Made by a program: the position numbers and the translations under genes. The notes beneath the pieces are model-generated. The model made no database searches, was not told where the DNA came from, and saw only the letters and a program-made list of their open reading frames with translations. A stretch of DNA of 36,518 bases from an uncultured bacterium (GTDB lineage: Bacteria; Myxococcota_A; UBA796; CAJQPC01), in contig CAJQPC010000010.1 of the NCBI GenBank assembly GCA_905480105.1, positions 1 to 36,518 on the forward strand. The letters run 5' to 3'. Shown piece after piece: positions 24,330 through 32,518 of the stretch; within the stretch, counting starts at the first letter, position 1; each line of letters opens with the position of its first letter.

Positions 24330-26285
24330 TCAGGTAAGTTTGAGAATGACAAGGAGGATAAGCAGAACGAAGAGGAAGGCTCCGCCAAGGCTCATGGCCA
24401 TTAAAAAGGGGTCTGCTTTGAGCATCTCGAGATAATGCTCAATGGTGCTTTCGGAGCTGGGCTCCGGGCTGTCGTCCAGTGTAGGCGGCGAGAGGTAATC
24501 TCGTGCATCCCCCGGCAGAGGTACGTCTGTCCAGGAGCCCGCCCCGACAATGTCATGCAGTGGGTCGGCCTCCGGAAGTTGGGTGGCCTTTTTCATCCTG
24601 GGCTCAGTGAGTTCAAGCGAGTTCAGGCCATCGCTGCTGATGGACGCCGGGCTGATGGACGCCGGGCCGTTGGGTTCCTTGCGCTGTGGAGGCGCTGGAA
24701 CATCTTCAAAGCTGGGCAGGGGAGCAACGGTAGCGGGGCGTTGAGCTGGAGGGGGAAGCGCGACCGTTGGTGGCTCATCATCTTCGAACCCAGGTGGGTC
24801 AAGGTGGACCTTGGGAGCCGCCAAGCCCGGTGCCTGCATCGAGGACACGTCGAGGCCGGGGGACCTGTCGCCCGTATCCGCTGCGGGCGCAATGGGATGT
24901 GGGCTGTCCGGGCTGAGCTTTTGGCCGAAGGGTTCCGTGACTGCAGTCTTGGAGTGGCCCTTGGGACCAAATGGCAAGGGCTGGGATGCGGTCTGGGACT
25001 GAGGGGGCACGTAGCCAGCAGCGGCGCGCACCTCGAAGTTCGCCTCGGCCGTCTGGGGCGGGTGTCCGGAGTCCCGGATGGCAAAGGCCATGCGAGCTCG
25101 GTAGCGGCCGGGGTGCAGTCCCGCCAAGTCAAAGCGAAAGCGGTAGCGGCCGGAGGGGTGGTCCTCGCAGGTATAGCGGGTCTCTACTTCGCGGAGACGC
25201 TCTTCGGTCTCGGCGTCGAAGAGCGCGATGCCGCAGGCGATCTCCTCGTAGCTGCCTACGCCGGAGCTGGCTCCGACGGTGACGCTGTAGGCAATCTCCT
25301 CGTCGGTTTCGTAGGTGGAACTGCCCGGGGGACGGTTTAGAAGCACCTTGCCCACGCTTGTGACCTGGGGACGAATCAATGTGCGCAGCTCTTCGAGGCG
25401 ACCCCGGAGGTCTTCCAAGTTGTTGAAACGGTAAGGCGGGCTGGGATGCGTCTGCTCGCTCATGGCGCGGTTCAGGACGCTGGCGAGTCGCTCGGCGAAG
25501 CGCACGTGGAAGCGCGGATTGCTGTCCTCGTCCTGCAAGCGGGTGGTGGCCCGGTCCTTGATTTCGACCAGCGCAGCCTTGTCCAAGCCCTTGGTGGGCA
25601 AGGTTGGGGGCTTGCCCTCGGCGTCACCCTCGCGGCGGGTGAACACGGCGCGGTATAGGATGGCAGCGGCTGCGTAGGTGTCAGTGGCTGTGCTGAAGGT
25701 GCCGCCTGCTAGTATTTCGTGAGGCAGGTAGTGGTTGGGTTCTGGGCTGATGGCGTGCAGTTGGCCCAGTGCCTTTTTTGCGGCCGGTGTGGCCATGTCC
25801 ATGAGCAGCACCTCGCCCCGGTCGTTGAGCAGGATGTTGCTGGGACGCAGATTGCCGTGGGCCCCTAAATCCTTCTCAAGAGTCTTGAGGTGGTCCAAGG
25901 TCGCGATGAGCAGGGCCAGGACCTCGGCCAAGGAGCAACCCTGGGCGATGCGTCGGTCCAGGGTGGTGGTAAAGCGCGGAAGAATCAGCAGGGGGGAGCC
26001 ATCCTCCGAGGCCCGGGACTGCAGGGGGGGCAGAAATACGTGTTCGTTGCGGCCCAGGAGCTCGCCCTGTTCCTCGCACGCGGTGACACAAGCCCTGAGC
26101 AGGGTGTCGGTCAGCTGCACATCCCCACGAAAGTCGTCGCGGCCTAAGGGGCACTTGAGCACAAACTCCGCTCGGGAGTCTCCGTGGCGTACCAAGTAGC
26201 TCTTGCCCCAGAGTCCACGGCCCAACAGGGGACCGATCTGGTAGGAGCGACCTTGAGCGTCGAGGACGAGGTCTCCGGTCTTCAC
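24330..26285 (-). CDS. Tail-anchored protein kinase-like protein, probable pseudokinase
   Basis: A 651-residue protein with a kinase-like domain at about 15-300. The Gly loop GRGLWGKSYLV (22-32) and the beta-3 Lys44 (FVLKC) are kept, but the catalytic HRD reads HGN (143-145) in HGNLRPSNIL and DFG reads DMA (Asp163). The general base is therefore lost while ATP-binding residues remain. About 310-421 resembles an Ig-like beta-sandwich (YRFRFDLAGLHPGRYRARM), then a long Pro/Ser-rich linker with a PASIS duplication, then a single membrane helix at the extreme C-terminus (about 628-650). With no signal peptide the bulk should face the cytoplasm. The start is GTG. It is followed at eight bases by pepA, and it diverges from a GH3-family gene. 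I read it as a membrane-tethered scaffold or allosteric regulator; weak residual activity cannot be excluded. Confidence 0.85.
   Translation of the reverse strand: MKTGDLVLDAQGRSYQIGPLLGRGLWGKSYLVRHGDSRAEFVLKCPLGRDDFRGDVQLTDTLLRACVTACEEQGELLGRNEHVFLPPLQSRASEDGSPLLILPRFTTTLDRRIAQGCSLAEVLALLIATLDHLKTLEKDLGAHGNLRPSNILLNDRGEVLLMDMATPAAKKALGQLHAISPEPNHYLPHEILAGGTFSTATDTYAAAAILYRAVFTRREGDAEGKPPTLPTKGLDKAALVEIKDRATTRLQDEDSNPRFHVRFAERLASVLNRAMSEQTHPSPPYRFNNLEDLRGRLEELRTLIRPQVTSVGKVLLNRPPGSSTYETDEEIAYSVTVGASSGVGSYEEIACGIALFDAETEERLREVETRYTCEDHPSGRYRFRFDLAGLHPGRYRARMAFAIRDSGHPPQTAEANFEVRAAAGYVPPQSQTASQPLPFGPKGHSKTAVTEPFGQKLSPDSPHPIAPAADTGDRSPGLDVSSMQAPGLAAPKVHLDPPGFEDDEPPTVALPPPAQRPATVAPLPSFEDVPAPPQRKEPNGPASISPASISSDGLNSLELTEPRMKKATQLPEADPLHDIVGAGSWTDVPLPGDARDYLSPPTLDDSPEPSSESTIEHYLEMLKADPFLMAMSLGGAFLFVLLILLVILKLT
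24636..24665. repeat. Perfect 15-bp tandem duplication in the pseudokinase linker
   Basis: GCTGATGGACGCCGG occurs twice head to tail (24636-24650, 24651-24665). On the coding minus strand it encodes PASIS-PASIS in the Pro-rich linker, an in-frame length change in a flexible region. Confidence 0.9.
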
Positions 26286-26307
26286 TGGGGCTTTCTCGCG
26301 GCAAGTA

Positions 26308-26353
26308 GGGCAGGGGGTGGGCCCGGGGGAGACGGGCCCGGTGGGGGTAGGGG
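26308..26353 (+). promoter_or_regulatory. G-run array in divergent promoter region (possible G-quadruplex)
   Basis: The plus strand has seven G runs of three to five bases (26308, 26313, 26319, 26325, 26334, 26343, 26350) separated by 1 to 6 bases, which meets the usual G3+N1-7 rule for a G-quadruplex more than once. It lies between the divergent starts of the pseudokinase (26285) and the GH3 gene (26411), where promoters are expected. GGGCCCG is repeated inside it. Confidence 0.5.
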
Positions 26354-26410
26354 ACAGTATCGGTCACGGGGATCCGTGTCAAAGCCTCGAGCGGGCTATG
26401 AGGGAGGCCG

Positions 26411-28048
26411 ATGATCAAGACCCAATCGGTAGATCCAGCCTCCTACGCCCTGCCGGCCCACGGCAACGGGCCCTATCGCTTGTTTCGAGGACTGCAAGAG
26501 CGCACGATTCGCGACTTTGAGCGATCCTTGGTGGACCCGATGGGCAGCCAGCGAAGCCGCTTGGCGGCGATGCTCTGGGAGGCGCAGGATACGTCCTTTG
26601 GGCGAGACCATGGTCTGAGTGCCAGCGACACACTGGAGAGCTACCGGGAAAAGGTTCCCATCCGCAGCTTCGCTGAACTCTCTCCTTGGATGGTCCGCAT
26701 GCACGCCGGCGAGTCCCAGGTGCTCACCCGCAGCCCGGTCACCAGCCTGCTCAAGACCTCTGGAACGACCGGGGCCGCCAAGCTCTTGCCTGTCACCGAG
26801 CCATACGCCAAGGCCGTGGACGAAGGCCAGGGGCTCTGGCGCTTGGCCCTGATGCGCGATCACGAGGGGGTGACTCAGGGCCGCGCCTTCACGATCGTAA
26901 GCCCCCCTTCCGAGGGCCAGCTGTCTAGCGGGCTGCGCTTCGGCTCCAACACCGGCCGCATGCAAGCTCGCCAGCCCTGGTACGTGCGAGCTCGCGTGCC
27001 CGTACCTGCCCAGGTGGCCTCCATCCAGGACAGCCGAATCCGGGTCTACTGTCTGCTGCGCTTTGCCTTGCAGTCCCAGATTTCTAGCTTCACAACCGCC
27101 AATCCCTCCACCTTACTCCTGCTCTTCAGGCAGATGAAAGAGCACTGGCCGGAGCTTGTACGCGACCTGGCCCAGGGCACACTAAGCGGCCCCGCCAAGG
27201 ACCTGCCCCGTCGGGTTCGCTGGGGTCTAAAGCCTTTTTTGCGCAAGCGCGGGCTGCCTGCGGTTCCGGTCCCCACTGAACTCTGGGACTTGGAAGTGAT
27301 CAACTGCTGGAAAGGCGGGCCGGCGCAGTTCTTTTTGCCCCGTCTGCGGCAAGCGCTGGGGGGACGGGTACCCATCCGCGAGGTTGGTGTCACTGCATCC
27401 GAAGGCTACTTCGCCATCCCGATGTCCGACGGGCTGGAGGGCGGTATTGCCTGGCTGGGCGGTCACCTGATGGAGTTCATCGATGCGGCAGGCCAACCCA
27501 AGTGGGCATGGGAGCTGCAAGTCGGGGAGCGCTACCGTTTGGTCGTCAGCACCACGGCCGGGCTCTACCGCTATGACATGAACGATATTCTGGAGTGCAC
27601 CGGCCATGTGCGCACAACGCCCCTGCTTCGTTTTGTACGCAAGGGCGGCAACATGCTGAACATCACCGGGGAGAAGGTGAGCGAAGAGCAGCTGCTTCAG
27701 GCCTTTTCGGCTGTGGCCCAGGACACGGCCATTGTGGGCTTTTCAGTCGGCCATCGCCTCGCCGAGGTCCCTGTGCTGCGCTTGGCCGTCGAAGGACCGG
27801 TGTCCCATGGGCTGGCAGCGCGCTTCGATGCGGCATTGCAGCAAGGCAACGTCGAGTACCAGGCCAAGCGTGAGAGCGGGCGGCTGGGATTGGCTGAGCT
27901 AGTCGAGCTCAGCCCCGGAACCTACCAACGTTGGCGGGCGGCTCGGGTGGCCGAAGGGGCGCCCCATGGGCAGATCAAGGACCCTGTGGTGCTGCGAGAC
28001 GATGCAGCGTGGCAGAGACTCAGGGTGGCGTCGGAGGCGATACGATGA
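26411..28048 (+). CDS. GH3 family acyl-adenylating (amido synthetase-like) enzyme
   Basis: A 545-residue member of the GH3 family, best known from plants as enzymes that adenylate a carboxylic acid such as auxin or jasmonate and join it to an amino acid. Diagnostic motifs are FGRDHG (63-68), the ATP loop KTSGTTGAAKLLPVT (115-129), ASEGYFAIP, YRYDMNDILEC, and GGNMLNITGEKVSEEQ. The full ANL-like fold appears complete. Bacterial GH3 proteins are mostly uncharacterised, and both the acid and the amine partner are unknown here. ATG 26411 follows GGGAGG. It is a single gene, divergent from the pseudokinase and convergent with a TPR gene, so the context gives no substrate. Confidence 0.93.
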   Translation: MIKTQSVDPASYALPAHGNGPYRLFRGLQERTIRDFERSLVDPMGSQRSRLAAMLWEAQDTSFGRDHGLSASDTLESYREKVPIRSFAELSPWMVRMHAGESQVLTRSPVTSLLKTSGTTGAAKLLPVTEPYAKAVDEGQGLWRLALMRDHEGVTQGRAFTIVSPPSEGQLSSGLRFGSNTGRMQARQPWYVRARVPVPAQVASIQDSRIRVYCLLRFALQSQISSFTTANPSTLLLLFRQMKEHWPELVRDLAQGTLSGPAKDLPRRVRWGLKPFLRKRGLPAVPVPTELWDLEVINCWKGGPAQFFLPRLRQALGGRVPIREVGVTASEGYFAIPMSDGLEGGIAWLGGHLMEFIDAAGQPKWAWELQVGERYRLVVSTTAGLYRYDMNDILECTGHVRTTPLLRFVRKGGNMLNITGEKVSEEQLLQAFSAVAQDTAIVGFSVGHRLAEVPVLRLAVEGPVSHGLAARFDAALQQGNVEYQAKRESGRLGLAELVELSPGTYQRWRAARVAEGAPHGQIKDPVVLRDDAAWQRLRVASEAIR

Positions 28049-28063
28049 GCGAAGCACCCTGTC

Positions 28064-28101
28064 CAACCCAGGCAAGTTGAGAGCACCAAGGGGCTGGGTT
28101 G
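28064..28101. terminator. Hairpin between convergent GH3 and TPR genes
   Basis: CAACCCAG (28064-28071) and CTGGGTTG (28094-28101) form a perfect 8-bp inverted repeat with a 22-nt loop, inside the 71-bp gap where both transcripts should end. There is no T-run on either side, so termination activity is uncertain. Confidence 0.35.
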
Positions 28102-28119
28102 AGCCGGGCGATGGTGGCC

Positions 28120-30138
28120 CTAAGCGACTGAGTTTCGCCGGAGCCAGAGCAAGGTGAGCAGAGCCCCCCAGAGGGGTCCCCATGCATTGCCGGGCGCAGT
28201 CTGGCACCCCCTGCTGGCCTGAGGGCTGGGCTGGCACAGGCCCATCTTCGAAGGCTCTAAGTAGACCACCCCATTTAGGGTGGAGTCCGGCACCCGAGTG
28301 GACAAGGCGCGAAACGCTCGGTCCGAGTAGGCCGGGTCCCGGAGCTCTTGCCACAGTCCCGAGGTGCACAGGGCCTGCGCCAGTTGTGGGTTGTCGTCGT
28401 TCATCAGCGCGACGGCTTTCTCGGCCAGCCCGGCGGCGGTCCACACAAAGTGGTAGCGCTTCTCATTTGGCGCTTGGGTCTGGGTCAGCTTGGTCAGCTC
28501 GGCGGGCTGGGTGGCAAACAAGGGGACAGGTGGGGTGGCCCCCAGGCGCTTGCCCACGGTATCTGCGCCCCGGTAGAAGCCCTCCAGGACTCGAAAGTCG
28601 GGCTCCATCTCTGTGGCCATCAGCTCCCAGCCCTGCTGCTTCATCGCGTACGCGGTGTTCCAAAGGTGGGTACCGCGTACGTCGTCTCCAAGCTGCTGGT
28701 CCATGGACAGGTCCAGGCTCTCACTCACTTGGGTGGCTGGGAGCTGTAGCTCTCTGGGAAAGTACTGGATGGCCTGGTCCCAGCGGTCTTCTCGGGCCAG
28801 CCGGCGTGCCAACAGGTGGCGCATGCTGGAGGCGATCTGCGCAGGGGGAAGAGGGGCTCCACTCAAGAGCCCTTTTAGCGGAGGCTGACCGGTGCCTTTG
28901 GGCCAGTGCAGGTCGACCTGGGCCCGCAGCTCGTCGGTGGTCAACAAGCGCTCGGCTACCCAGGCTGCGTCCATCCAGTCGCCGGCAGACAGGAAGGCTT
29001 GTAGAGCTCCGGGATAGTCCCCCGTGCGCACACGCACCACGCCCAACTCAACGTTCATGGACCGCTTTGGGTCTGCATGGTCGTGCTCACAATGGGTGCT
29101 AAACACCGGCCGGCCCTGCTCCGGGGACGGGGGCAGGAGCGCTGCGCCTTGATTCAATGCGGTCTCTGCCTGGACCAAGTCTCCAGCCACCAGGTGCAGC
29201 TTGGCTTGGATCCAGTTGGACATGGCGGTGTTGGGCGAGCGGTCCAGCCAAGCTTGGGCCGCCTCCATGTCTCCACTCCGGTAGGCGGCCCAGGCCAGTC
29301 GGTCCGCCGCTGCCAAGCCTTGATGGCTCTCGGAAACGGCCAGCCAGCGTTGTGTTTGCTCCTTTAGATCCAGTCGATTCCAGACCGAACTCTCCGGATT
29401 GGTCAGCAAGGCGGCGATGGCTTGGGCCACGAGTCGGTCCTCTGCTGCCAAGCTCAGGTCGTCTTCGGCCAGCACCTGCTCGGCCAGGGGCCGAAGGTCT
29501 CGGCAGTAGGCACTGGCGCCGCTGGATCTGTACTGCAGGCATAGGGACAGGGCTTGAACAGGTTCTTCGGCCCGCTGTTGGGCCCAAGACTCTTGCCGTA
29601 GGCTGGCCACGAAGAGTCCAGCGCTGTCCCGCCCGCTCTCTGCGATTTCAGCGCGGGTCTGTTGGTACCAAACGGCGGCTTGTGCTGGGTCCTGGGTGGT
29701 GTTGCCCAGCATGTAGGCCGCCCAGCTGCCTCGGTATTGCCGCTCTTCTGCGGGCAGGCTTAGCACACGGGTCCACGCTGCTTGAGCGCCGACCAAGTCT
29801 TCTTGATGACTCGCGATGGCGCCAGCCTGGTAGCTCTGAAACTCTTGGGGGAGCTCGATGGACAAGGGTGTGTGCTCTGCTCGGGCCTTCAGTGCGGCTT
29901 CGATGAGCGCCGGGTCCCCCAAAAGCTGCGTCAAGTCTGTACGGTCCGCGTCTTGGGTACGCACCCACTTGGGGGTTGCCAAAGGCGGGGCTTGGGTCTC
30001 CACTGCGAGCCGCTGCATCTCCAGCTTAAAGTTCGTCGTGGGTGCTCGTAGCATCGACTGCCCCTGCCAAGAGAGCTGGGCGTAGTCAAAGTATGGACCG
30101 CAGGCTTGGACTGACGAGGAGAGCAAGAGCAGGAACAT
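28120..30138 (-). CDS. Secreted TPR-like protein with MYXO-CTERM-like tail
   Basis: A 672-residue exported protein of unrecognised family. I start it at ATG 30138, which gives a signal sequence (MFLLLLSSSVQACGPYF) where the Cys may be lipidated; the longer frame to 30222 would overlap the upstream gene. The body is almost all helical, with Ala/Leu/Trp-rich pairs such as AAQAWLDRSPNTAMSNW and VQAETALNQGAALL, resembling degenerate TPR or Sel1-like repeats. The last 29 residues hold GCQTAPGN, a hydrophobic stretch and LRRNSVA, much like the tail of the M14 carboxypeptidase. It follows the DUF3142 gene by 19 bp and is likely cotranscribed with it. An envelope scaffold role is a guess. Confidence 0.8.
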   Translation of the reverse strand: MFLLLLSSSVQACGPYFDYAQLSWQGQSMLRAPTTNFKLEMQRLAVETQAPPLATPKWVRTQDADRTDLTQLLGDPALIEAALKARAEHTPLSIELPQEFQSYQAGAIASHQEDLVGAQAAWTRVLSLPAEERQYRGSWAAYMLGNTTQDPAQAAVWYQQTRAEIAESGRDSAGLFVASLRQESWAQQRAEEPVQALSLCLQYRSSGASAYCRDLRPLAEQVLAEDDLSLAAEDRLVAQAIAALLTNPESSVWNRLDLKEQTQRWLAVSESHQGLAAADRLAWAAYRSGDMEAAQAWLDRSPNTAMSNWIQAKLHLVAGDLVQAETALNQGAALLPPSPEQGRPVFSTHCEHDHADPKRSMNVELGVVRVRTGDYPGALQAFLSAGDWMDAAWVAERLLTTDELRAQVDLHWPKGTGQPPLKGLLSGAPLPPAQIASSMRHLLARRLAREDRWDQAIQYFPRELQLPATQVSESLDLSMDQQLGDDVRGTHLWNTAYAMKQQGWELMATEMEPDFRVLEGFYRGADTVGKRLGATPPVPLFATQPAELTKLTQTQAPNEKRYHFVWTAAGLAEKAVALMNDDNPQLAQALCTSGLWQELRDPAYSDRAFRALSTRVPDSTLNGVVYLEPSKMGLCQPSPQASRGCQTAPGNAWGPLWGALLTLLWLRRNSVA
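28123..28209 (-). other. MYXO-CTERM-like sorting signal of the TPR protein
   Basis: The last 29 codons encode GCQTAPGNAWGPLWGALLT, LLWL and an RR pair near the end. The Cys, hydrophobic and basic layout repeats that of the carboxypeptidase at 1304-1390; the basic cluster is weaker here (RRN). Confidence 0.5.
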
Positions 30139-30157
30139 GGGCAGCTTCGCTTTGGTT

Positions 30158-31282
30158 CTAGTGGGAGACGAGGAGGGTTGGGGCGGTGGGGAAACGTGCC
30201 CAGGCGACCACTTGTGATTCACCGGGGGCCAAGCTGCCTTCTGCGTTCAAGTGTCCTGTTTCACGGTGGTAGCTGCCCAGCGCATCCCAAAAGGTGGGGG
30301 TCTGCTGCCAGTGCAACTCAGGAAGGGTCAAGGTGTCTGTGCCGGAGTTCAGTAGCCGGATCTGCCAGAGCTGCTCGCCGGTTGCTTGGACCTGGAACTC
30401 CGCCTGGGCCGCAGGAGTATCCCCAGCCGCGACAAGGGTCAGTGTCTCCATACTCCAGCTGTTGTGGTCCTGGCTTGTTGGCAGCCGAAACCAGACCAAC
30501 GCCTCCAGCTCCGTGGGATGGGCTTGGTTCAAGGCCGCGACGACCTGGGCGACTGCGGCTGGGTCGGCGCGCAGCTGTTCGGCGCGCAGTGGTTTGGCAG
30601 ATGCGCCGATGGGCGCGACCCTGCCCTGCTCGGCAGTGATCGCGACCCGCTGCGAGTCTGCGTCGAAGAGAAGGGTGTAGCTGTAGCTTGGCAATGCTGC
30701 GGAGAAAGGAACCCCCAGGTCGGCGGCTTGCTCGATGTGAGCAAGCGCTTCAGGATCCAGGAGCCGTGTGGGGTCTTTGGGATCGAACCAGTGCAGCTGG
30801 AGCACATAGTGCGGCGCTGCGTGCGCCAGATCTCCAAAGGCCGGATCGTCCATCCAGGTGGGAAGCGCTGTGATCCGCAGCGGCGGCAGGCCTGCCTGCT
30901 TCAAGGCCTCTATCCACTGGGTGTATTCCCCCAGGCGCCGGGTGGGCAGATCCAGGTCTAGTTGCAGATAGGGAGCCTGGGGGTAGGCCAGTGCGAGCTT
31001 GGCCAGAGCGTGTTGTAAGGCGGGCAGCGGGTCCTTTCCTGGGGGAGGTACTTCGACACGCAAGGCCAGCGCGCTCTCCGGGGGCAGGGCAGGCCGCTCG
31101 AAGAGCTGGAGTCCCTCTTCCCAATCCAGAGTGCCACCCAGCACCACCAAGTCTCGGAAAGGGTGGGTGTCCACCGCTTCTTGTACGGCTGGGGTCCAAG
31201 CCTGTTGCCAGACGTAGGCGTCTTGGGGCAGGGGACCGGTGGCCGGCACGGTGGCGCAATACAGGAGAGTGGTCAATAGCAT
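30158..31282 (-). CDS. DUF3142 family lipoprotein
   Basis: A 374-residue protein that fits the DUF3142 family, whose function is unknown. The N-terminus (MLLTTLLYC) looks like a very short lipoprotein signal with Cys 9. Family-like blocks are PQDAYVWQQAWTPAVQEAV near the start, the acidic strand YLQLDLDLPTRRLGEYTQWI, and LRITALPTWMDDPAFGDL. The pattern suggests a TIM-barrel-like glycoside-hydrolase-type fold with conserved Asp residues at strand ends, but that is inference. The C-terminal third is beta-rich (EFQVQATGEQLWQIRLLNSG). It lies 45 bp after a GT2 glycosyltransferase and 19 bp before the TPR protein on the same strand, so a role in an envelope polysaccharide is possible. Confidence 0.8.
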   Translation of the reverse strand: MLLTTLLYCATVPATGPLPQDAYVWQQAWTPAVQEAVDTHPFRDLVVLGGTLDWEEGLQLFERPALPPESALALRVEVPPPGKDPLPALQHALAKLALAYPQAPYLQLDLDLPTRRLGEYTQWIEALKQAGLPPLRITALPTWMDDPAFGDLAHAAPHYVLQLHWFDPKDPTRLLDPEALAHIEQAADLGVPFSAALPSYSYTLLFDADSQRVAITAEQGRVAPIGASAKPLRAEQLRADPAAVAQVVAALNQAHPTELEALVWFRLPTSQDHNSWSMETLTLVAAGDTPAAQAEFQVQATGEQLWQIRLLNSGTDTLTLPELHWQQTPTFWDALGSYHRETGHLNAEGSLAPGESQVVAWARFPTAPTLLVSH

Positions 31283-31327
31283 GGGACCCAGAAATCAGCG
31301 TGATACCTGAGGCTTATACCAAAAGAC

Positions 31328-32476
31328 CTATTCTGGGTTGTAGACCCGCCCTTTCCACTGCACACCCTTGCCCTGGGTCTTGATTCCCGAGTGCACGATC
31401 AGGGCCATGACCATCGCTGTGGCCGGGGCATGGGTCAGCCCGTAGATCATCTTATGGCCGTACTGCCAGTCCATGGCGCCCCGGGTGGCTTGCATTACAA
31501 GGATGTGTGCGAGCCCCCACCACAGCCACTCCGTGCCAGTCAGTGCGCCCACCGCCAGCAAGATAGGCCCGCTCAGAGTGGTCCAGGCCAGAAATCCCAG
31601 GACAAAGGCTACGGTGGTCCAGCTGTAGTGCATGCCCGCGAAGAGGTTCTTGCCCCAACCTTGCCAGATCTCGTCAAAACTGGCGTACATCCTGACGGAG
31701 TAGATGCGGCGCATAAACAGGCAGTGGTACTTGACCTCGGCGTCTACACAGGCCCTAGCCAGACCCACATCGTCCAGGATGTTGTTCTTCACCGCATGGT
31801 GCTGGCCGGCTGCGTCGTAGCCCACCCTGGAGAAGGCCAGGAGCTGTCCGCTGGCCATGTTCTTGTCGGTCTTTTCGGGGTTGTTCACGTCATCCAGGCT
31901 GTTGCCCAGCAGGATCAGGCCGCCCACCGCCGGCTGCAGAATGTGCTCCCAGAAGCTCTCCATGGTCAGGGTGCCAAAGCCGGTCAGCATGCCCAGGCCA
32001 TTGCGCTCGCCGTAGCCCACGACGCGAGAAACTGCGGTGGGGGCCAAGCGCACGTCGGCGTCGATGAAGATCAGCCAGTCGCCGGTGGCATGCTCTTGGG
32101 CGCGCTGCAGGGCCCAGGGTTTTCCGAACCAGCCGTCCGGAATGCCGTCGCCGCCGGAGAGTACCTTGAGCCTTGGATCGTCGATTGCGGACAGGATCTC
32201 GTTGGTGCCATCGGTGCTGCCGTCGTCCAGGACGACCAGCTCCAGGTTGGGGTGGTCCTGGGCGAGCACCGCATCCACGCAGCCCTTGATGTGGGCCACC
32301 TCGTCGCGGGCTGGGATGATCACGCTGACCTGAATCGCCGGATCGCAGCGGGGATCCTCTGGGGTCACGGCCCACTTGGGATTCTTGCTGCGCGCCAACA
32401 CCTTGAACAGGGTGGCCAGCCAGCCCAAGATCAGTAGAGCCAGCAGGACGCGGAGGATCCAAGTGAGCACGAGCAT
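31328..32476 (-). CDS. Membrane-bound GT2 family glycosyltransferase
   Basis: A 382-residue family 2 glycosyltransferase. An N-terminal membrane helix (about 3-25) is followed by the GT-A domain with SVIIPARDE (51-59), VVLDDGSTDGT (81-91) and the metal-binding DAD (139-141) in IFIDADVRL. A late QGWGKNLFAG stands in the position of the acceptor-side Q/RxxRW-like motif. Two or three membrane helices fill residues about 275-365, and the protein ends VQWKGRVYN. This layout matches the HpnB/CrtQ-like branch that glycosylates hopanoid or carotenoid-type lipids, but no such lipid genes are in the window, so the acceptor is open. ATG 32476 has GAGAAG upstream. It is first in the minus-strand run with DUF3142 and the TPR gene. 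Confidence 0.92.
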   Translation of the reverse strand: MLVLTWILRVLLALLILGWLATLFKVLARSKNPKWAVTPEDPRCDPAIQVSVIIPARDEVAHIKGCVDAVLAQDHPNLELVVLDDGSTDGTNEILSAIDDPRLKVLSGGDGIPDGWFGKPWALQRAQEHATGDWLIFIDADVRLAPTAVSRVVGYGERNGLGMLTGFGTLTMESFWEHILQPAVGGLILLGNSLDDVNNPEKTDKNMASGQLLAFSRVGYDAAGQHHAVKNNILDDVGLARACVDAEVKYHCLFMRRIYSVRMYASFDEIWQGWGKNLFAGMHYSWTTVAFVLGFLAWTTLSGPILLAVGALTGTEWLWWGLAHILVMQATRGAMDWQYGHKMIYGLTHAPATAMVMALIVHSGIKTQGKGVQWKGRVYNPE

Positions 32477-32518
32477 AGTCTTCTCTATAGCGCGCTGATC
32501 AGGGTGTACCCTGGACCC

